A DNA stretch of 8,802 bases from Opitutaceae bacterium. GTDB lineage: Bacteria > Verrucomicrobiota > Verrucomicrobiia > Opitutales > Opitutaceae. Under the pieces are notes generated by a model. It was not told the DNA's origin, did no database searches, and worked only from the letters and a program-made list of their open reading frames with translations. The DNA lies in NCBI GenBank assembly GCA_025352845.1, contig JANXSC010000039.1:1-8802 (forward strand), given 5' to 3'. Of this stretch, positions 1 through 6,303 are shown in pieces (positions within the stretch are counted from its first letter, which is position 1; the number at the start of each line of letters is the position of its first letter). The position numbers and the translations under genes were made by a program.

Positions 1-17
1 AGGGCCTGTTGCCCAAA
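1..17 (+). repeat. Terminal inverted repeat of the IS element, transposase 3' side
   Basis: The 17 bases AGGGCCTGTTGCCCAAA are the exact reverse complement of 1590-1606, and identity stops at position 18. This end lies beyond the C-terminal end of the minus-strand transposase frame. The match may extend one or more bases left of the window. Confidence 0.92.
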
Positions 18-58
18 GCCTGATTTTTCTCGGACCGTGCGCAGTGATTAGAAATCCG

Positions 59-1537
59 TTACGCCGCGCGCCGCGTGACGGAAATAAGTCCTGATGGCGC
101 GAACGGGGTGTCCCTCGCACCGGATGAGTCGGCCAACGACCCGAACGACCGCCGGGAGGCGGCCGCCGCACCCTGTTTGGGGCGTTTGGGCATCTGGACA
201 ACCACACCGCAGCCGAGCCCGCCGCAGAGCCGTGCGATGTTTTGCACGGCCGCGATGATCCAGTCCTGGATCTGCTGCCGCCAGAGCCGGCGCCAGCGCG
301 CGCGTTTGCAGTGATAGTGATTCGCTGCGTGGGCGAAGCTGCCTTCCATCAGATGCCGGCGACGGCGGCGGTCGGCCTGCGCTTCGGGCAGGCGGGCGAA
401 GGCGAGCGCCACTTCGAGGTCCGCCTCCCGCCAGTGCCGCGCGACCGAGCGGCCGGTTTTGCTGCGCGTGCATTCGGCGCGAAGCAGGCATTGGGCGCAC
501 ACGTTTTTGTCGGCCACGTAATCGGTCATCTGGCGGCGCTGATGCTGGCGGCGCGGTTCGAGCCGGTGGCCGACGGGGCAGACCTACACGTCGGCCGCCT
601 CGTCGTAGCGGAAGTCTTCCTTGGTGAAGAGGCCCGCGCTTTTGTGGTCACTCGCCTGCATCGGCGTCATGTGCGGGCGCACACCCTGCGCGATCAGATC
701 GCAGTAGGTCTCGACGGTGCCGTAACCGCGATCGCCGACGAACGCCGTCACCTCGCGGCCCGTGTTTTTTTCGTGCTGGGCGCACAGCGGCGCAACTTGG
801 GCGGGCTCGGCGACATCGCCGGGCGTCGTGGCCACCGCGGTGATGACGCCGCAGCAATCGTCCACCATGCGGTGGTGTTTGTAACGCGGGCGCGCCGTGC
901 CGCTCTGCGGGCCCTTCGAGACGCAGGGCGCATCGGGATCGGTCGTGCTCACCAATTTCAAGTTCGTCTCGCTGCGTGCCGAGGGTGGCTTGGTTTCGTC
1001 GAGCTTGCGTTCCTGCGCGCCATACGCGGCGCGGATCCGCGCAATGGTCGTGGGGTCGGCCTTGACCACGCTGTCCCGCGAGGCGTCGGCGTCGATCAGA
1101 CTCCCGTCGAGGTGCAACTTGGCGCCGTCCACCAAACCCGCCTCGACACACTGCCGCACCGTGCGCACGAACAGTTCCTCGAACAGCTCTCCGCCCCAGC
1201 GCGCCCGCGCCTTGGAGAGGACGCTGTGGTCGGGCGCCGCATCGTCGAGGCCGTAGCCGAGGAACCAGAGCCAGTCCAGGCGCTCCGGCCGCCGCCGCAC
1301 CAGCTCGCGCTCACTGCGGACATTCTCGTGAAAGAGCAGGAACATCAGCTTCAACAAAACCACCGGGTCCACCGAGACGTTCCCGTTGTCCCCGTAGGTG
1401 TGCGCCACCGCGGCGCGCGCGAAAGTGAAGTCGATCAGCGCGTCGACCCGCCGCAGCGGATGGTCGGCCCGCACGCGGCGCGAGAGATCGACCCCGTAGC
1501 TGAACAGGTCCTTTTGCCCTTCGTGTGTGCCCATCAT
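59..1537 (-). pseudogene. IS1182-family DDE transposase interrupted by one in-frame amber codon
   Basis: Read from ATG at 1537 to TAA at 59-61, this is one continuous frame of 492 codons before the terminal stop, except for a TAG at 584-586 (codon 318). The first part (317 residues) carries the conserved N-terminal blocks (DHPLRRVD, NVRSERELVRRRPERLDWLWFLGY, DHSVLSKARARWG) and two catalytic aspartates, D144 in KLHLDGSLIDA and D269 in VGDRGYGT. Downstream of the amber the same frame continues with VCPVGHRLEP, a Cys cluster (C347, C350, C356) and E398 in HLMEGSFAHAANH, the expected third catalytic residue. The context DV-stop-VCP matches the family pattern D-x-Y-x-CP, so a Tyr codon probably mutated to TAG by a single base change. 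Without readthrough the product lacks the catalytic Glu and should be inactive. A fragment could also start at the Met codon at 529 (156 residues). The start is the first of two adjacent Met codons; no ribosome-binding site is clear. Confidence 0.9.
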
Positions 1538-1589
1538 ATGGCGACGTCAGATCGCAGCCGCGCCAGGATGTTCAATTTTTCGCACCTGA

Positions 1590-1606
1590 TTTGGGCAACA
1601 GGCCCT
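1590..1606 (-). repeat. Terminal inverted repeat of the IS element, transposase 5' side
   Basis: This is the exact reverse complement of bases 1-17. It lies 52 bp upstream of the transposase start codon, so the transposase promoter should fall between this repeat and position 1538 on the minus strand. No convincing -35/-10 pair is visible there. Confidence 0.92.
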
Positions 1607-1790
1607 TGACTCTTGATAGGCCCCGCAGCTCGGTCGCGACTTTCAAGATTCGCGACGTAACCGCCTCACGTCTTTCGGCAGCCGAAGGCGAAAAATCTCA
1701 TCGCCGTTGTCCGGACGCGGCGCCGTTGTTCGTTGAGAAGGAGTCCCCTCCAATCCACTCCTCACTCCTCCCACCTCAGCCCCATCCGTC

Positions 1791-2222
1791 ATGGCTCGCG
1801 TCTCCACTTATTTCCACTTCGCCGGCAAGGCCGAGGACGCCTTCCACTTCTACCGGTCGGTTTTCCAAACCGAGTTCGTCGGTCCCATCGTGCGCTTCGG
1901 CGACTTTCCCACCGGCCCCGGCCAGTCGCCATGGTCGCCCGAGCAGGCCAGGCAGATCATGAACATCTCGCTGCCCATCCTCGGCGGCCACGTGATCATG
2001 GGCAACGACGCCCCCGCGTCGATGGGCCAGCGAATCCAAGGTAACAACGTCACCCTCAACCTTGAGCCCGACAGCCGCGCCGAGACCGATCGTCTGTTTG
2101 CCGCGCTGAAGGAAGGTGGCAAGGTGGAGTGTGAGCCGACAGAAATGCCTTGGGGTGCCTATTGGGGCAGCCTCATCGATCGCTTCGGGAACGAGTGGAT
2201 GTTCAGTTGGACGGCGAAGTAA
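1791..2222 (+). CDS. VOC-family protein, PhnB-like (glyoxalase/bleomycin-resistance fold)
   Basis: The 143-residue product begins VSTYFHFAGKAEDAFHFYRSVF, the usual first beta-alpha unit of PhnB/3-demethylubiquinone-like VOC proteins. It continues with a GDFPTG loop, IMNISLPILGGHVIMGNDAP (residues 56-75) and the C-terminal block WGAYWGSLIDRFGNEWMFSW (121-140), which is highly typical of this subfamily. The length is normal. VOC proteins form beta-alpha-beta-beta-beta modules that bind metals or small molecules, but members of this branch mostly have no assigned reaction, so no substrate is proposed. It lies 184 bp from the IS end. The purine-rich GAAGGAG at 1737-1743 is too far upstream to serve the ATG. 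Probably monocistronic; a strong inverted repeat follows its stop codon. Confidence 0.9.
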   Translation: MARVSTYFHFAGKAEDAFHFYRSVFQTEFVGPIVRFGDFPTGPGQSPWSPEQARQIMNISLPILGGHVIMGNDAPASMGQRIQGNNVTLNLEPDSRAETDRLFAALKEGGKVECEPTEMPWGAYWGSLIDRFGNEWMFSWTAK

Positions 2223-2223
2223 G

Positions 2224-2299
2224 CGCGTCCCTTTCGGCCGCGGAGCGCTCATCCTCCCCATCACGGCGTCGGCAAGGCAGGGCCGAGGGCGGGGACGCG
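2224..2299 (+). terminator. Extended GC-rich stem-loop just after the VOC gene
   Basis: Two nested perfect helices can be drawn directly after the TAA: 2224-2231 (CGCGTCCC) pairs with 2292-2299, and inside it 2234-2239 (TCGGCC) pairs with 2281-2286, with an inner loop of about 41 bases. That gives 14 base pairs in register with a small internal bulge. No T-run follows, so this is not a standard intrinsic terminator. It may be a structured 3' end, a Rho-type end, or chance pairing in GC-rich DNA. Confidence 0.35.
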
Positions 2300-2346
2300 G
2301 TGGCCGCCGAGTTGACGCTGGGCGCAGGCTGCGGGACAAAGGCCGC

Positions 2347-2694
2347 ATGGGATTGAAGATCAAATGGAATGACGACCGCGTGCGCGGGACCACGGCGGCC
2401 TTGTTGCTCATCGCGCGTGATCGGCTCGCGCGGGGTGAGACGGACGATCTGATCCGTCGCGCGCTGGCGGACTTTCGCGACGATCCCGCAAGCTACAAAG
2501 CGAAGCGCGCAGTATGGGCGCCGGCGCACGAAAGCGGGCCGCTCACGCAGCCGCGGCAGGCGGCGTATTACCTGAAGCTGGTGTCGACGGTCGACGGACT
2601 CGTGGAAAAAATGGTCCGGGGTAAACGGCAGTTCAACAGTCTCAGCGAACTCGATAATTTTTTGATCTTCACCTTGAGCAGCGTGCAGCAGTGA
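2347..2694 (+). CDS. Small uncharacterised protein, 115 residues
   Basis: I do not recognise a family. The frame is open from 2116, but the upstream part is Arg/Gly-rich and runs through the VOC gene and its 3' inverted repeat. The ATG at 2347, with AAAGG at 2338-2342, is therefore the likely start, and protein-like sequence begins there (MGLKIKWNDDRV). The product is soluble-looking, with no signal peptide or membrane segment. It has an amphipathic N-terminal half (ALLLIARDRLARGETDDLIRRALADFRDDP, residues 18-47), a Pro/Ala-containing middle (55-70) and a helix-prone C-terminal half ending ELDNFLIFTLSSVQQ. It is 124 bp downstream of the VOC gene on the same strand, with the VOC stem-loop between them, so co-transcription is uncertain. 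No function is proposed. Confidence 0.6.
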   Translation: MGLKIKWNDDRVRGTTAALLLIARDRLARGETDDLIRRALADFRDDPASYKAKRAVWAPAHESGPLTQPRQAAYYLKLVSTVDGLVEKMVRGKRQFNSLSELDNFLIFTLSSVQQ

Positions 2695-2727
2695 AGCCGC
2701 GGGCGGCCGGGCGGCCGGGCGGCGGCT
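2695..2727 (+). repeat. Tandem 8-bp GC repeat inside a stem-loop
   Basis: Directly after the TGA of the small gene, AGCCGC (2695-2700) pairs with GCGGCT (2722-2727). The DNA between them is the 8-mer GGGCGGCC repeated twice plus a near-perfect third copy (2701-2724), and part of it can itself fold as CGGCC-gggc-GGCCG. It lies between two convergent genes, where it could end transcription from either side, but there is no T-run. Confidence 0.5.
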
Positions 2728-2819
2728 CGGAGTAGCCGGTATGAACTGGAGAGATAGGGCCGAGCCGAAGGGTCACGTCTTGCCTCTGACTGCGTTTCAC
2801 CCGCGACCGAGAGGAAGAG

Positions 2820-3533
2820 CTAGCCCACAAGCAAACGGGCGCACGCCTGCCAGGCGGCCGTGTTCGCGATCGCGGCGCGGAGCGGACCGGCCACCAGCAG
2901 GATTAACCCGCCCCAGATATAGATGGGATGCACCCGGCGACGGGATTTCCAGTCGTGGATCATGGCCACCACCACGAAGCCCAAAGTGAGAAACGAGGCG
3001 AGGACCGACCGTTTATCTACGATGCGAGAGATTGCGGGCGTCATCAGGCAGATCGTCGCCAGAAGGATGAAGCGGCGATGGAGTTCGGACTGGCGGCGTT
3101 TCCACAAGCCCACCCCGACGAAGCCGGCAAACAGCAGCGTCTGTCCGAACGGAAAAATCATGAACGCGAGCGGTGTCATGCCGTCGGCGTTCGCACCGCG
3201 GCGGGCACCATCGATGGCCACCGTGAGCCCAAGGATCACGACCACCGCGGCGAGCATCGCCCCGAAAATCCCGAGGCGCTTGTGCACGTCCACCCGATCG
3301 GCCCGCACCAATCCGCTTTGAACAATCAGCAACACCAGCCACGCCATGAACACTAAGCCGTGCACATGCAGCAGCGCGGGCAGCGGCGGCGACAGATGGA
3401 CCGGCTTGAAAAAATAGGTGGGCCCGAATCCGACGAACGCGGTGATCAGGCAAGCGACAGCCATGTCGGTATGAAAAAGCCGGTCGCGACGCGCGGTAAC
3501 TAGCGGGGCGGCGGGTGACGCGGGAGCACTCAT
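2820..3533 (-). CDS. Seven-helix inner-membrane protein of unknown function
   Basis: The 237-residue product has about seven hydrophobic segments, near residues 24-42, 55-75, 88-107, 121-143, 153-170, 177-194 and 204-222. Charged turns contain RADRVDVHKRLG (78-88), WKRRQSELHRRF (144-155) and HDWKSRRRVHP (193-203). Repeated His at helix ends (LHVHG at 55-59, H84, H152, H193, H202) recalls DUF2306-like and other small integral membrane proteins suspected of binding haem or metal, but that link is inference. The frame is open up to 3782, into the neighbouring SET gene. The ATG at 3533 is chosen because membrane-protein sequence starts soon after it and the upstream residues look non-coding. The 3' end converges on the small plus-strand gene. 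It probably follows the SET gene in one transcript (101-bp gap). Confidence 0.75.
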   Translation of the reverse strand: MSAPASPAAPLVTARRDRLFHTDMAVACLITAFVGFGPTYFFKPVHLSPPLPALLHVHGLVFMAWLVLLIVQSGLVRADRVDVHKRLGIFGAMLAAVVVILGLTVAIDGARRGANADGMTPLAFMIFPFGQTLLFAGFVGVGLWKRRQSELHRRFILLATICLMTPAISRIVDKRSVLASFLTLGFVVVAMIHDWKSRRRVHPIYIWGGLILLVAGPLRAAIANTAAWQACARLLVG

Positions 3534-3634
3534 AGGGTGGGAACTGTGAGGGATGCAGGGCGGAACGCACGCACCCAAACCGAAGAGCCATCGGATTGGA
3601 ACAAGATTTCCCGGAGGGAACCCGTGGAAGCAGT

Positions 3635-4225
3635 CTAAGCCGATGGAGTCACGACTTGCGTGCCGCGCCGGTAGCGGTGGCGCTCGACCCGCGGGATGCG
3701 ACGCAGCCGCCAGCGCTGGGCATTTCCGACGATGAAGCCAGCGCAACGCGCCGCACCGCAGCGGCACGGGTGCCGGCGCCACTCGGCGAGAGGGAATCCG
3801 TAGTCAAACGTCAGCTCGTCGCCGACGGCGATGTCGCGGCGGGCGACGATCCAGATCCGGCCACGGGTCACCTCCGGCCGGCAGTTCGGCGCACACGAAT
3901 GATTGATGAAACGCGCCACGCTCCCGCCGTCCCGTCCATCGAGATCGTGACGGCGGTTGAGCACAAAGACGTAGACCGAATCGTCTCCACCCCGGGCTTG
4001 CCGTTCCCGCCGCTGCGTCTCGCGTCGCCCGGCCTCCGCTTTCGTGATGCGTTCCCCCGTGTATTCGAGGATCCGCGCGCCGTCGGGGATCGCGCGCCGC
4101 GTAAAAACGCCGCGCCCGTGAATCGCCGAGCGGCGATATGTCACCCAGTTCGCGGCGGACGAAGGAGCGATGGAAGCAAGGGAAGCCACGGGGCTCATAG
4201 GAGCCGTTATCGGCTTCGAGTCCAC
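3635..4225 (-). CDS. SET-domain protein with post-SET zinc motif (putative lysine methyltransferase)
   Basis: The 196-residue frame contains a compact SET domain: WVTYRRSAIHGRGVFTRRAIPDGARILEYTGERIT (residues 27-61), ARFINHSCAPNC (104-115), GDELTFDYGF (135-144) and a post-SET motif PCRCGAARC (153-161). C115 with C154, C156 and C161 can form the zinc site, and Y142 is the expected catalytic-site Tyr. SET enzymes transfer a methyl group from S-adenosylmethionine to protein lysine; bacterial substrates are mostly unknown. The tail after 168 is Arg-rich (RWRLRRIPRVERHRYRR), which could help nucleic-acid or ribosome binding. The start is GTG at 4225; ATG at 4198 (187 residues) is equally possible, because residues 1-25 are Ala/Ser/Pro-rich linker and no clear ribosome-binding site decides it. 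The gene is divergent from the plus-strand membrane protein and precedes another membrane-protein gene on its own strand. Confidence 0.88.
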   Translation of the reverse strand: MDSKPITAPMSPVASLASIAPSSAANWVTYRRSAIHGRGVFTRRAIPDGARILEYTGERITKAEAGRRETQRRERQARGGDDSVYVFVLNRRHDLDGRDGGSVARFINHSCAPNCRPEVTRGRIWIVARRDIAVGDELTFDYGFPLAEWRRHPCRCGAARCAGFIVGNAQRWRLRRIPRVERHRYRRGTQVVTPSA

Positions 4226-4378
4226 TCGAACGAATCCACCACGAGGGACACCGCAATGCGGGGCGAGCGGGAATGGGTCGCGCCTTGGCTTTCTGCTTGC
4301 TCAGTGCCAGGCGCCGAGCATCGCGCCTTGCGCCCGGCTCGGTCGGTTCGCTTTTGACAGATTTGGCGGCATGACACT

Positions 4379-4975
4379 GTGTGCGTGATGTGGTATGTGG
4401 CCGTTTTTGTTGCCTCGTTCGTGATCGATGTGATTCCGTTTTTTTCGCCACCGGCGTGGACGGCCATGCTACTGCTGATGTCGAAATTCGATCTGAACCC
4501 GTGGCTGGTGCTGGCGGCCGGCGTGCCGGGGTCAACGCTCGGCCGCTACGTGCTGGCGCTCTACATCCCCAGGTTTTCGAGCCGCGTGATGAAGCGGCAC
4601 AAGGCGGAGGAGCTGCATTTCGTCGGCAAACGCCTCGGCCAGAAAACGTGGAGCTGCGGGCTCTTCGTCCTGATTTATTCCCTGCTGCCGCTGTCGACGA
4701 CCGCGCTCTTCCTCGCCGCCGGAATCGCCCGCGTCAGCACCCTCAGGATCCTGCCGCCCTTCTTCGTCGGAAAATTTGTCAGCGACGCGCTCATCCTGTT
4801 CGGCGGCCACTACGCGATCACCAACGCCGCGGACATTCTTCACGGCGCGCTCTCCCTAAAGAGCATTTCCTTGATGGTGCTCGGTCTGCTCCTCATCGCC
4901 GCCGTCCTGTTCATCGACTGGCGGACCGTGCTGCAAAAGAAAAAGCTGCGCTTCAATTTCAAGATCTGGAAATGA
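4379..4975 (+). CDS. Small multi-pass membrane protein, DedA/VTT-like
   Basis: The 198-residue product is mostly hydrophobic, with segments near residues 5-22, 40-62, 91-117, 126-147 and 161-181 and a basic tail (LQKKKLRFNFKIWK). The order PFFSPPAW, then AAGVPGSTLGRYVLALY (46-62), then a cytoplasmic-looking charged stretch (KRHKAEELHFVGKRLG), then LPLSTTALFLAAGIARV (103-119) resembles the re-entrant loops and Pro/Gly motifs of the DedA/VTT (SNARE-associated) family. Those proteins move lipids or keep envelope potential. The resemblance is by eye, and classic acidic and arginine signature residues are not clear, so another small membrane family is possible. The start may be GTG 4379, GTG 4385 or ATG 4388; GGCGG at 4365-4369 best suits 4379. 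The gene is divergent from the SET gene across a 153-bp gap. Confidence 0.75.
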   Translation: MCVMWYVAVFVASFVIDVIPFFSPPAWTAMLLLMSKFDLNPWLVLAAGVPGSTLGRYVLALYIPRFSSRVMKRHKAEELHFVGKRLGQKTWSCGLFVLIYSLLPLSTTALFLAAGIARVSTLRILPPFFVGKFVSDALILFGGHYAITNAADILHGALSLKSISLMVLGLLLIAAVLFIDWRTVLQKKKLRFNFKIWK

Positions 4976-5049
4976 TCACCGCGCGCGGCCTTAAAAATTC
5001 CGGCTCACCGTGAAACCCGCAACGCCGCGCCGCCGACCGGACCAAGCCG

Positions 5050-5085
5050 AAGGGGTCAGGTTAAAGCGAAAAAAGGGGTCAGGTT
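5050..5085 (+). repeat. Two 13-bp direct repeats, 23 bp apart
   Basis: AAGGGGTCAGGTT occurs at 5050-5062 and again at 5073-5085, separated by ten A-rich bases. From memory, GGGGTCAGGTT-type words are found as intergenic repeats near REP-associated tyrosine (Y1) transposases in several bacterial groups, so this may be a remnant or non-autonomous copy of such an element. No Y1 transposase gene lies in the window. The repeats sit in the gap of about 200 bp between the DedA-like gene and the methyltransferase gene. Confidence 0.6.
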
Positions 5086-5179
5086 GCCGTGTTCCCAATC
5101 CCGGCGATAAACCGCGACGACAACGCGTTCCTAGTGTCCAATAACCATTCGTCCGTCTCCGATTGACCGGCGCGGCAAC

Positions 5180-5920
5180 ATGAATCCCAGCACTCTCGCG
5201 GCGCGAAACAGCGATTTCTACGATGCCTTCTGGTCGAAGACCTACCTCACGCGGCCGGAACGTTTCAACACGTGGCCAGTAATTTCCGCCCTGTTGCCGG
5301 CGGCGCCGCAGCGCTTGGAAATCGGGCCCGGGCTGCGCCCCCGCCTACCCGTCGCCGGAACTTATTTTGTCGATATCAGCCCACCGGTGATAAAACAACT
5401 CGCGGCGCGCGGCGGAATCGTCCGGTCAGGTGAAATCACCGCCCTCCCGTTTGGCGAGGGCAGCTTCGACTTGGTGGCCGCGTTTGACGTGATCGAGCAC
5501 GTAGAGGACGACGAGCGCGTGTTCGGCGAACTAACGCGCGTGCTCCGGCCGGACGGCCGATTGATCTTGTCGGTGCCGCTGCATCCCGCCCGCTGGACCA
5601 CCTTCGACGACTACGTCGGGCACGCGCGGCGTTACGAGCCCGGCGTGTTGCAGGCGTTGCTCGCGCGGCATGGACTCTCCGTCGAACAGAGCGCCATCTT
5701 TGGGATGCAATCCAACAATCCGCGCCTGCTGGATCTCACGGTCAAGGGACTCACGCGTCATCACACCATTGCGGTCCGCTGCTATAACTGGCTGTTTTTT
5801 CCGCTCGGGATGTTGTTTCAAAGACGGCTGATCATGGCCGCTGGCTTGATCGATCTGGCGGAGGTTGACGAAGTCTTCCTCATCTGCCGGCGAAATAAAA
5901 ACTCCCCCGCAGGCGGCTAG
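5180..5920 (+). CDS. Class I SAM-dependent methyltransferase
   Basis: The 246-residue product has the Rossmann-fold methyltransferase signature. Motif I is RLEIGPGLRPRLP (45-57), D65 in YFVDIS is the acidic residue after strand 2, ALPFGEGSFDLVAAFDVIEHVED (88-110) covers motifs II and III of the Methyltransf_11 type, and LRPDGRLILSVPL (122-134) follows. The block DDYVGHARRYEPGVLQALLARHGL (143-166) is common in small-molecule and glycan-modifying enzymes of this class and often helps form the acceptor site. The acceptor cannot be read from the sequence. A moderately hydrophobic stretch near 203-226 (NWLFFPLGMLFQRRLIMAAGLI) could associate with membrane or partner. It is monocistronic by spacing (204 bp upstream, 383 bp downstream). 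The ribosome-binding site is weak; the start was chosen as the first ATG with a natural N-terminus. Confidence 0.9.
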   Translation: MNPSTLAARNSDFYDAFWSKTYLTRPERFNTWPVISALLPAAPQRLEIGPGLRPRLPVAGTYFVDISPPVIKQLAARGGIVRSGEITALPFGEGSFDLVAAFDVIEHVEDDERVFGELTRVLRPDGRLILSVPLHPARWTTFDDYVGHARRYEPGVLQALLARHGLSVEQSAIFGMQSNNPRLLDLTVKGLTRHHTIAVRCYNWLFFPLGMLFQRRLIMAAGLIDLAEVDEVFLICRRNKNSPAGG

Positions 5921-6303
5921 GGTTTTGGGCCACGAAGCGTGCTAATCATGAGACAGGCGTTGATCAGAAAGATCAGGGTCAACGGATGTATGGAATTGGC
6001 CCGCACCAAGGACACCGGGACCTTGGGGTATGATTGTTTTTCAGCAGCGACGAAGTGGAATGTTTGGTCTTCGAATGATAAGCCATCGGGCGTCGGTCTT
6101 GCCGCCGGCGGTAGGATCCGTCGGTGATGAGTTCTATCGCGCGCTCTCGAATGCCGAACGGCCTGAACCCGTTGGACCATCCCGCTTGTCCGCCCCCTGT
6201 CATCTTTTTGAGTCCCCAGCGGTTCAGACAAACTTGTGAATTTTCCCAACGTTCCCCCTTTAGATCGCCTCGGTGGTGGCGCGCAAAGCAATAGCCCTGC
6301 GTC
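5921..6303. other. Gene-poor gap between methyltransferase and receiver/coiled-coil genes
   Basis: This stretch of 383 bp has several short overlapping open frames on both strands (for example 5939-6127 plus and 5979-6338 minus), none with a recognisable family, good start or conserved-looking composition. It has small dyads: TGATC-agaaa-GATCA at 5961-5975, CCAAGG/CCTTGG at 6006-6026, and GCCG-aa-CGGC near 6153-6162. Its base composition is a little less GC-biased than the coding regions. It may be a decayed gene or element, or a long leader for the downstream gene; nothing here decides. Confidence 0.5.
6006..6041 (+). terminator. Weak terminator-like hairpin after the methyltransferase gene
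   Basis: CCAAGG at 6006-6011 pairs with CCTTGG at 6021-6026 around a 9-base loop, and a run of five T follows at 6037-6041. The T-run is ten bases from the stem, farther than in a typical intrinsic terminator, and the stem is short. The position, 86 bp past the methyltransferase stop, is plausible. Confidence 0.25.

Larger units (their letters stand above)
1..1606 (-). mobile_element. IS1182-type insertion sequence, apparently complete, with a disabled transposase
   Basis: The element is bounded by perfect 17-bp inverted repeats at 1-17 and 1590-1606 (AGGGCCTGTTGCCCAAA read inward) and contains one transposase frame on the minus strand and no passenger gene. The transposase has the MMG..GQ..LFSY start, the DHPLR and DWLWFLGY blocks and the DDE layout known for the IS1182 group. 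The element is about 1.6 kb, normal for that group. The window begins at the outermost matched base, so the left flank is missing: neither a target-site duplication nor one or two extra terminal bases can be checked. A long plus-strand open frame across the element (242-1609) is an antisense shadow of GC-rich coding DNA. Confidence 0.9.

Noticed and set aside
242..1609. 455-codon plus-strand open frame across the IS element
   Set aside because: It lies antisense to a conserved transposase and runs into the terminal repeat. Its composition is that of a GC-rich shadow frame, with no recognisable protein features.
1606..1650. TTGACT at the IS/flank junction as an outward -35 hybrid promoter for the VOC gene
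   Set aside because: No -10-like hexamer occurs 15-19 bp downstream, either for it or for the nearby TTGATA at 1613-1618.
2116..2346. N-terminal extension of the small 115-residue gene
   Set aside because: It overlaps the end of the VOC gene and a stem-loop, and its Arg/Gly-rich translation looks non-coding; the ATG at 2347 gives a natural N-terminus.
3534..3782. N-terminal extension of the seven-helix membrane protein
   Set aside because: It overlaps the SET gene in another frame, and the sequence is Pro/Arg/Cys-rich with no membrane or signal character.
4354..4383. Perfect TTGACA as a promoter for the DedA-like gene
   Set aside because: No acceptable -10 box lies at 16-18 bp, and the implied transcript start would fall at or after the start codon.
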